Assembly (NCBI GenBank): GCA_038380795.1
Contig: CM076279.1
Span: 449,001-513,000 of the forward strand
Direction of reading: 5' to 3'
From: Pyrocephalus nanus
Lineage: Eukaryota > Chordata > Aves > Passeriformes > Tyrannidae
DNA: 64,000 nt
The position numbers and the translations under genes are program-made. Below, one piece after another: positions 58,401-64,000 of this stretch; positions within the stretch are counted from its first letter, which is position 1; each line of letters starts with the position of its first letter. The notes beneath the pieces were generated by a model that saw nothing but the letters and a program-made list of their open reading frames with translations, had not been told where the DNA came from and did no database searches.

Positions 58401-61279
58401 CAGCTCCTTCCCTCAAAGCAGAAGCGATCTCGAGCACAAGGCACACCATGAGTAACAAACCCCAGGGCCTGTTGGGGCAGGAGCAGCCCAGCAGCTCTGC
58501 TCACCTGCCCCAACAATCACTGGGATTGCTGAGCCAGGAGTAACCCAAGTGGGGCAGGCAGGAGCTCAGAAGGGGTGGGTGGTGGGGAAGGGCACCCTGG
58601 CAGGCAGGAGCAGTCCCTGCTTCTGGAGCACTGTGACTGCAGACTGGAGAGACAGTGGAGAAGGGCAGCTGCTGGAGCTGCGAGGGCAGCCAGGCACTCA
58701 CCATTGACACGACTGACCTCCTGCTTTCAGCATCACTTCCCCTTTCCCTGCCAGAGCGGTGGTTGCCCCATCACAGGGAGGCAAAAGGGCAGGCGAAGGG
58801 AGCCAGGGACACAGTGGGGCTGAGCTGGGCATGTGCTGTGGCAAACACCTGCCCAGACCCTGGACTGGCATCTGGAAAAAAAACCCACAGGGCACACGGG
58901 TGCTTTGGCCAGGATGAGGCAGGGCCAGGTGGCATCTCCCATGCAGAGTGATCCAGATGCCTGGTTCAGTCCTTGCACCCTGCCTGGGTGAGGTGGGGTG
59001 CTTACAAACACCTCGGGGTCACAATAACCACGGCTGTGGCCCCAGTGTGTGACTGTGAGCATCAGCAGTGGGGCTCATCATTCTCTACTCCAAACATCTC
59101 AGGAGAAGAACCAGTCAACTGCCTCTGTCTGAGACCCCAGCTCTGCTCTCTGAGCCCATCGCTACCCCTGCACTGTTCCTGCACCTTCAACCTGGGAGCC
59201 CCCCATTGAGGGCCCAGTGACTCGCCCTGGCTCACCCCACATCACGCCAGGGAAGGGGCTGAGGCATCACTGGCAGCTTCCCTAGCAGCATCCCCTGTTG
59301 CAGAGGGGCATGCCACGATCCCAGGATTCCTCTGAAACAGCTGAGCCTGTGCCAAGAAGCTGCCAGCGCCCACTGGCAAAACAGGGCTGTGCAGGCTGGC
59401 AATGAGGAGGACAGGGATTCCCTGGGTGGGGAAGCCCCTGGCCTGCTGGGGGACGTGGCAGCCCACCCTCCTTTGCAGATTGCCCACCCCTTGCCCATCC
59501 TGCCTCCACGCATCCATCCTGCCCCAGACAGCGAGGCCCCCCAGGCACAAGCTGCTTTGCTGAAGGCTGCATCAACCCCGCTTAGAGAAATCCCTTAATC
59601 CCCAGGCCAGAGTGAGCAGTAATCCCTTGAGTGCAGCAGGATTACCAGCACTGCCCAATCCCCCTCACCCTGGGCCATGATGGGGCCGAGCTCAGGACAA
59701 GGTGCTGGGACTGGACTGCATTTCCCACTTCCTTTTGCTGGTGCTGCAGCTCGATGGGGTAGGAGCAGCTGGGATGCCCCCTAGTAGGACACCGCTGCCC
59801 CACGGTCCAGAGGCGTTTGACCTGCGCTGCGACGCTCGCTCAGCTACGGTGAGGTCTAGGATGGGTTTGGTCTCACCACCATCCCATGGGGAGTTGCTGG
59901 GAAGGGGATGGGAGTGCAGCCCCACGCTCTGGCAGGAATGGGGGGAGCCTACATCTGTGCCACCAGCTGCTTGCTCCAGGATTTGCTCTCTGCTGAGGCA
60001 GATAGGCTGAAGAGGGGCTGTGAGCTGTGGGACAGACACTGGCATCAGCAAAATCCCACCAGCAAGTCTCCCTGTCGGCTTCCACCATGTCGTGGCCTCA
60101 GCAGAATGTCCTCTGCTAAACCAACTCAGCTCAGGGGCTTCAGGGCAGCTGGGGGGTTCTGTTGCCCCTGGACAGCGGCGAGGGTTGGAGGTGGCTGTGC
60201 TGCTCCCTGGGGGTGGGGTGAGCAGGACACTTCTGATGCTGACAGATGACCCGGGACATCTTCCAGGTAATTCCGGGAAGCTGTGAGAGGCTGCTCGCTG
60301 CATCGCTCCCCGCGGCACTCTCCTGCTAACGGGTTGTGTCTGACAACGCCCGAGCCAGGCCGCAGCACCTTATCTCGCACTGTGAAGTCCTCGCAGCCAA
60401 GCACAGTCACTTCTGGGGTGGAACAGCAGTTCCTAATCGGCTGTGCCGCACAGCTGTGCAGGGAAGGAAGGCGGCCCGCGAACCGGCACTGTCGGCAGCA
60501 GCACTTACCCGGCACCGGGGCCACGGGCTCACATCTCACCCAGACTCACGCCTCCCCCCCCAGCAAAGTCCCTACTCAAGGCAAAATCACCTGCCCACTA
60601 CAGGAACCTGCCTAAGAGGGGCCCGGCACAGGCAGTGACTCCCCTGCCCGGTCCTCAGCACCGGGAGGGAAAGCTCGGCAGGCACGGAGCAGGGAGGGAA
60701 GCGAGAGGCAACTGCGTGGTCATGAGAGAGAGGGAACCTGCAGCCCCTGAGCCACCGCTGCCCGGCCTGGAGCGTGTCCCGAGCCGGGAGGGTTGTGACA
60801 GGCAGCCGCCAGCGAGGCGAACCTGCCCTGAACTCTGCGGGGTCGGGACACAGCAGCTCCGCGGGAGCACCTGAGAGCCAAGGGCGGGCAGCAGGTCCCG
60901 GAGCTGCGGGCGCAGTGCGGGGGGCGCAGGGGGGGCAGCCCCGCGGCTCGCCCGCCCCCCGTGCCGGCGGCGGGAACTGGGTGCCGGCTCCTTCCGGCTC
61001 CTTCCGGCGCCTCCTCCGCCCCCCCGGCCCCGCCCGCCCGAAGGCCGCGGTCGCTCTGACACACCGGGTCCCGCCGCCCCCCCGGCCCGCACCTGGGCAC
61101 GGCCCGGCCCAACCGCGCCCGCCCGGGAGAGCCGCTTCCGCCCCAGCGCGGACGACGGGGAACCCCGGCGCTTCACCCCGGCCCAGGCGCGCCCTCAGCC
61201 CGAGCCCTCCGCCCCGTCCCCCGGGTGCCGGGACCCCCGGCCCGCACTGACCGCAGCCGCCGCCCTCCTCCTCCTCCAT
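46474..61279 (-). CDS. CYTH1: CYTH1, cytohesin-1, ARF guanine-nucleotide exchange factor (complete)
   Basis: Activates ARF GTPases at the plasma membrane, is recruited by phosphoinositides and links to integrin signalling (family knowledge). Thirteen exons: 61252-61279, 52899-52981, 52073-52137, 51366-51432, 51070-51188, 50675-50755, 50452-50564, 50228-50376, 50003-50114, 47487-47563, 47317-47388, 46773-46927, 46474-46552. Total is 1,200 nt, 399 residues plus TAG; human has 397 or 398. The N-terminal coiled coil ([17 protein letters not shown]) is followed by the Sec7 domain with [17 protein letters not shown], whose Glu is the catalytic finger (exon 50452-50564). The PH domain is [20 protein letters not shown], ending in basic [11 protein letters not shown]. 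Exon 1 reads MEEEEGGGC against human MEEDDSY; the split Val codon (G/TG) into PSDLTPEE is conserved. All phases join. Confidence 0.95.
47010..47109. repeat. 50-bp tandem duplication in CYTH1 intron 12
   Basis: Two adjacent 50-bp copies, 47010-47059 and 47060-47109, differ at one base (CCCAGAACA against CCCAGTACA). They lie in the intron between exons 46773-46927 and 47317-47388. Confidence 0.9.
48645..48666. repeat. (AGC)7 trinucleotide run
   Basis: Seven AGC units lie on +, so the CYTH1 pre-mRNA reads (UGC)7 about 84 nt downstream of the microexon. Each UGCU is a YGCY element of the type bound by MBNL proteins; binding is inferred. Confidence 0.9.
48750..48752 (-). CDS. CYTH1: CYTH1 3-nt microexon GAG (triglycine switch)
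   Basis: On the - strand the sequence reads CCCCCCAACTCCAG / GAG / GTACGTACCCC, a good acceptor, three bases and a near-consensus donor. Exon 9 ends with G and exon 10 starts GA-GGC, so skipping gives GGA-GGC (Gly-Gly). Inclusion gives GGA-GGA-GGC (Gly-Gly-Gly), extending LLKLGGRV to LLKLGGGRV. Cytohesins are known to have di- and triglycine PH variants that differ by three nucleotides, with diglycine favouring PIP3. A long U-rich tract lies upstream and (UGC)7 downstream. Splicing itself is inferred from the sequence. Confidence 0.82.
57491..57563 (-). CDS. CYTH1: Candidate alternative first coding exon of CYTH1
   Basis: ATG 57563-57561 opens 24 codons ([20 protein letters not shown], then AAKA) and stops in phase 1 at donor GCAG/GTAGGC. 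That is exactly the phase exon 2 needs (G/TG = Val before PSDLTPEE). The start context is strong (A at -3, G at +4), and an in-frame TGA sits 6 nt upstream. No other ATG occurs on this strand from 57970 to the start codon. A TATA-like GGGATAAAA lies at 58008-58000. I do not recognise the peptide from human isoforms, so it is an inference. Confidence 0.45.
57620..57676. repeat. Imperfect 21-bp tandem repeat
   Basis: The unit GGCAGCAGCAGGCAGAAGCCA recurs about two and a half times with small changes, inside the presumed 5' untranslated part of the candidate alternative CYTH1 exon. Confidence 0.75.
57690..58160 (-). promoter_or_regulatory. CYTH1: Intronic CpG-rich block, candidate alternative CYTH1 promoter
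   Basis: A local cluster of CpGs lies inside intron 1, with a TATA-like GGGATAAAA (- strand, 58008-58000). A MEF2-like CTAAAAATAC (- strand, 57994-57985) matches 9 of 10 consensus positions. An RFX X-box-like GTCGCGTAGCAAC (+ strand, 58043-58055) matches all but one defined position. Initiation near 57970 would lead into the candidate first exon. Function is inferred. Confidence 0.4.
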
Positions 61280-61530
61280 CCCGCCGCCGCTCCGGCCCCG
61301 CCCGCGTGACGAGCGCGCCGCGGACACGTCACGTGGGGCTGGGGGCGGAGCTACCGCGGCCCCGCCCCGCTCCCCGGCCCCGCCCCTTTCCCTATGCCGA
61401 GCGGGCCGATGGACAAAACCGGGATTTATTCCTTTAAATCCAGTCCTTCAGTGCCCGCGGCCCCGGCGGCACCGCCCCATCCCCGCGCCGAGCCCACCGA
61501 TGTCCCCCGCGCCAGCGCGGGGCCGGGATA
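60760..61530 (-). promoter_or_regulatory. CYTH1: CpG-island promoter of CYTH1
   Basis: Dense CpG DNA surrounds CYTH1 exon 1 (61252-61279). Just upstream of the ATG lie a GC box (GGGGGCGGAGC at about 61343), an overlapping ACGTCA and E-box CACGTG (61330-61335) and a TGACG near 61306. No TATA box is seen, as is normal for this promoter class. The start site probably lies between 61290 and 61400. Confidence 0.8.
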
Positions 61531-61938
61531 AGCGGAGGGGGGGCTTTCAATGCGGCTTGCGCAGGGAACGGGGGTCAGGGAGCGCCAGGGGGGCATCCGG
61601 GAAGATGAAGGGCCGCAGGAGGCACGTTGACACGGAGCAGGGGGGATGGTCTTGAGGCACTTGCCGGGAGCCCCCGCAGGTGTGGGCTGGGAAAGGAGGG
61701 GAAGAGGCACGGAGAAGTGAGGAGGAGCCTGGCCAAGGCATGTTTGGAGGCACGGCAGCATGGGCAGGCTCCTTCACAGGTGGAAAAGAAGCTTCCAGAA
61801 GGTGAAGGCATGACCCCAGGACAGGGGCCGCATTCCCTCCTCTCTGAGTAGGGTCCACCAACAGCTCCCAGGACAGTGCTGCCTGCCCCTGGTCCTTCAC
61901 CTGGGACTGCTTCATGAGCTGTCTGGGGGATGCAGATC
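61405..61938 (-). other. USP36: USP36 3'UTR
   Basis: About 530 nt from the stop codon to the presumed cleavage site downstream of AATAAA at 61430-61425. Its distal end lies in the CYTH1 CpG island. Confidence 0.7.
61425..61430 (-). terminator. USP36: USP36 poly(A) signal
   Basis: AATAAA on the - strand (TTTATT on +), about 510 nt after the USP36 stop and only about 146 nt before the CYTH1 ATG on the same strand. Confidence 0.75.
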
Positions 61939-64000
61939 TCAACCTGTGAGGCAAGAAGCAGCGTCAGCCCCTGTCAGGCTGCCACCCCCTTCCTCCCCCT
62001 GGGCTCACTGTGCCCCCAGCTCACTCACCTGAGAGCCGGTGGCCCAGGCTGGCCATCTTGGCAGGATGTGACATCAACCAGAAGTTGCGCTTGTTCTGCA
62101 GCTTCTGGAAGGGATTTGAGTCTCTCTTCCGCTCCTGCTTCATCTTTTTCATTTTCTTTACCTGTGCAGAGGCAGGCAGGCTCTCAGGTCAGAGGGCAGA
62201 GTCCCCAGCCTCCTCCCACTGCCCCAGCCCAGCACACAGTCAGCACCCACCTTTCCTTTGTCGAACTCCTGGTCCCACTCATCGATGACGGTCTCACTCC
62301 GGGCCGACGCCGTGTCCCGAATGGCATCCTGGCTGATGGCGGAAATCTCACCCTGCCAGGTCAAGACTGCAGAGCTGCATGGTCAGCAGGAGCACAGGGC
62401 TGTGCCCCACTGCACCTGCCTGCTCTGTTCCCCCACCAGGCCCGAGGCTGGAGCCCCGTGCTTCAGACCCCCACCCTGTGCCACCCCTGGCAGCCCCAGC
62501 TGGGTTCACCTGCCTGGCTCCAGGAGCCCCATCACTGCCTGCGCTGGAGCAGGGGGAGCTCAGACCCTGGCAGAGCCTACCTGTACCCAGGGCTTGGGGC
62601 AGGGGGGCTGTGTGGCTGCACACCCACCCAGGCCATCCAGGATTACCTTGTTTGCCGTAAGCCTTGTCCAACGAGTCTTGGAGCAGCTCGCCCACCACGC
62701 TGGACTCCTGGCCCCCAGGGGCTGTGCTAGCCCTGTTGCTGACTGCAGGGCTCAGGGCAGCCAAGGTGTGTCTCTCATCTCCAGTCTGGCTGTCCTTGGC
62801 ACACGCTGCCACTACAGAAACAGGGGGGGTGAGGATGTGCTGGGGGAGCTTGGGGAGTTCCTGCATCCCTCCCTCTCCAAGGCAGATCTTACCCCAGGAG
62901 ACACTGATGGCAGAGGGTGTTTGGGAACACCGGGACCTATGCTCGGAGCAAATTGTCCCCATCCCTCCTCCAGAGCACAGCTGGGAGCTCTTGGGCTGTC
63001 CCACAGGAGTAGCAGACAGGTCTGGGGCAGGGCAGCCCAGGATGGGGGGCAGGATGACAAGCAGTGACAGGCAACTGTGGGACCAGCAAGCACTGGGAAA
63101 TGCACAGCAGTGCTCTGAGGGGCCCCGGGGAAGGTTGAGTGGCTGGCTCAGCCCTGCCAGGCACCAGACAGGGCACACGGTCCCACCTGGGGTGGTGGTG
63201 GTGGCAGGGATGGCGTTGGCAGCCGGGCTGCTGAGGCTTTCCATCCACTTGCGCTTGTGGTGCTTGCGCTCTCCAGCCTCCACGCTCCGATGTGTCTCAC
63301 AGGACTCCAGCTCAGCCCTCCTGGAGCTGGGGAAGGCAGCAGGGTCAGCTTGCTCCAGCCAGACCAGAGCAGAGTCTGAGCACTGCAGGGCAGGGGGGTT
63401 CAGGGACACCCGCACTGCACTCGGGGAGGGGTGAGCCCACCCCAAGGAAATGGGTGCTCCAGCTGGATCCATGCCAAGGCACATCCCATCCTCAGGAAGA
63501 TGAGAAGCCCCTAACCATGGCCCAGGGAGCCTGACCTCAGGCTCTCATGTGCCCCTCACCTGTCCAGTGACAGCAACTCAGAGCAGCACTCTTCTGTCCT
63601 CTCCAAGGGCCTGTCTTTGATCCTGTTTTTCTTTTTCTTCTTCTTCTTCCTCTTTAGTGAGAAGGTTGCCTCTATGCCCAAGTCAACACTGGGCTCTGGC
63701 ATGTGTTGCTTGGGCCCACTCTCCATGTCCTCACAGCCCAGACCCCCCAGGCCATCACCAGGACCCTCGCCTTCTGTCTCCTTCCCCACAGCGGATACGA
63801 CACCCTCCAGAGAGACAATTCTCTTCTTCCTTGGGGGCCTGGAGTCTTTATCCATGAAGTCCTTCTGAGATCCAATGCTCTCCTTCTTGGGGGGCCTGCA
63901 GTCTTTGTTTTTGAAGCCCTCTGAAGGGACAAATCTCTCCTTTTTAGATGGACTGGAGACTTCATCCGTGTCACAGCCACATCCACCCACAGCCACAGCA
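61939..64000 (-). CDS. USP36: USP36, ubiquitin carboxyl-terminal hydrolase 36, C-terminal part only
   Basis: A nucleolar deubiquitinase that supports ribosome biogenesis (family knowledge). Exons seen: 63560-64000 (continuing right), 63187-63320, 62647-62811, 62251-62366, 62029-62161 and 61939-61943. Phases join throughout. The C-terminus LTWQGEISAISQDAIRDT, ETVIDEWDQEFDKGK, FQKLQNKRNFW and SHPAKMASLGHR matches human USP36 as I recall it (KVLTWDGNMSAVSQDAIQDS, ETVVDDWDEEFDRGK, RRNFWSVTHPAKAASL). A Lys-rich run (KRKKKKKKKNRIK, 63658-63620) fits a nucleolar signal. The catalytic USP domain lies outside the window. The last exon adds only two bases and TGA (61941-61939). Intron 61944-62028 is 85 nt. 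Confidence 0.92.
63781..63951 (-). repeat. USP36: Three 57-bp (19-residue) tandem units inside USP36 coding exon
   Basis: The units begin PSKKERFV, PPKKESIG and PPRKKRIV at 63951, 63894 and 63837. The first two end in K-x-K-D/DKD-type acidic-basic tails with Cys-Arg or Ser-Arg. Spacing is exactly 57 bp and the frame is kept, which indicates tandem duplication within the disordered basic tail. Confidence 0.75.

Larger units (their letters stand above)
52982..61251 (-). other. CYTH1: CYTH1 intron 1 (8.3 kb)
   Basis: This intron lies between the 28-nt first exon and exon 2. It contains a CpG-rich block at about 57690-58160 with the candidate alternative first exon, and otherwise GC-rich DNA with many proline- and alanine-rich open frames on both strands that lack splice support. 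A GATA-type TTATCT lies at 60369-60374. I recognise no RNA gene or transposon. Confidence 0.7.

Noticed and set aside
62348..63484. 378-codon open frame on the - strand in USP36
   Set aside because: It runs through two USP36 exons partly out of frame and across their introns. The spliced USP36 model explains the region better.

Overview
The window is vertebrate nuclear DNA. It holds four protein-coding genes in the order PGS1 (+), DNAH17 (-), CYTH1 (-), USP36 (-). This matches the block PGS1-DNAH17-CYTH1-USP36 that I know from human 17q25.3. The human interval is far longer. Here the introns are very short (several of 74-105 nt), the DNA is GC-rich, and I see no full-length SINE or LINE. I infer a bird, probably a chromosome-18-type microchromosome; the species cannot be read from the sequence.

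Layout. Positions 1-9656 carry the last eight coding exons of PGS1, the mitochondrial phosphatidylglycerophosphate synthase; the start lies left of the window. Positions 9657-11303 are a tail-to-tail interval containing the PGS1 and DNAH17 poly(A) signals. Positions 11304-44002 hold a complete DNAH17, an axonemal dynein heavy chain. I resolved it into 80 coding exons whose phases all join, giving 13,392 nt and 4,463 residues. All four intact P-loops, the stalk with its microtubule-binding domain and the C-terminal domain are visible. Positions 44003-45378 are an intergenic spacer. Positions 45379-61279 hold a complete CYTH1 (cytohesin-1 ARF exchange factor), with a 28-nt first exon in a CpG island and an 8.3-kb first intron. 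Positions 61405-64000 hold the 3' end of USP36, a nucleolar deubiquitinase; its catalytic domain lies beyond the right edge.

The four genes are not a pathway. They are unrelated neighbours in an old vertebrate gene block. The observations most worth following are: (1) a 3-nt GAG microexon in CYTH1 intron 9 that converts the diglycine PH domain to the triglycine form; (2) a candidate second first exon of CYTH1, phase-matched to exon 2, beneath a TATA-like box with no upstream ATG; (3) two GC-AG introns in DNAH17, required by the reading frame; (4) a (GGGA)7 tract that is also the polypyrimidine tract of a DNAH17 stalk exon; and (5) a USP36 poly(A) signal only about 150 bp from the CYTH1 start codon, inside the CYTH1 CpG island. 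I found no prokaryotic or viral system, CRISPR array or RNA gene.
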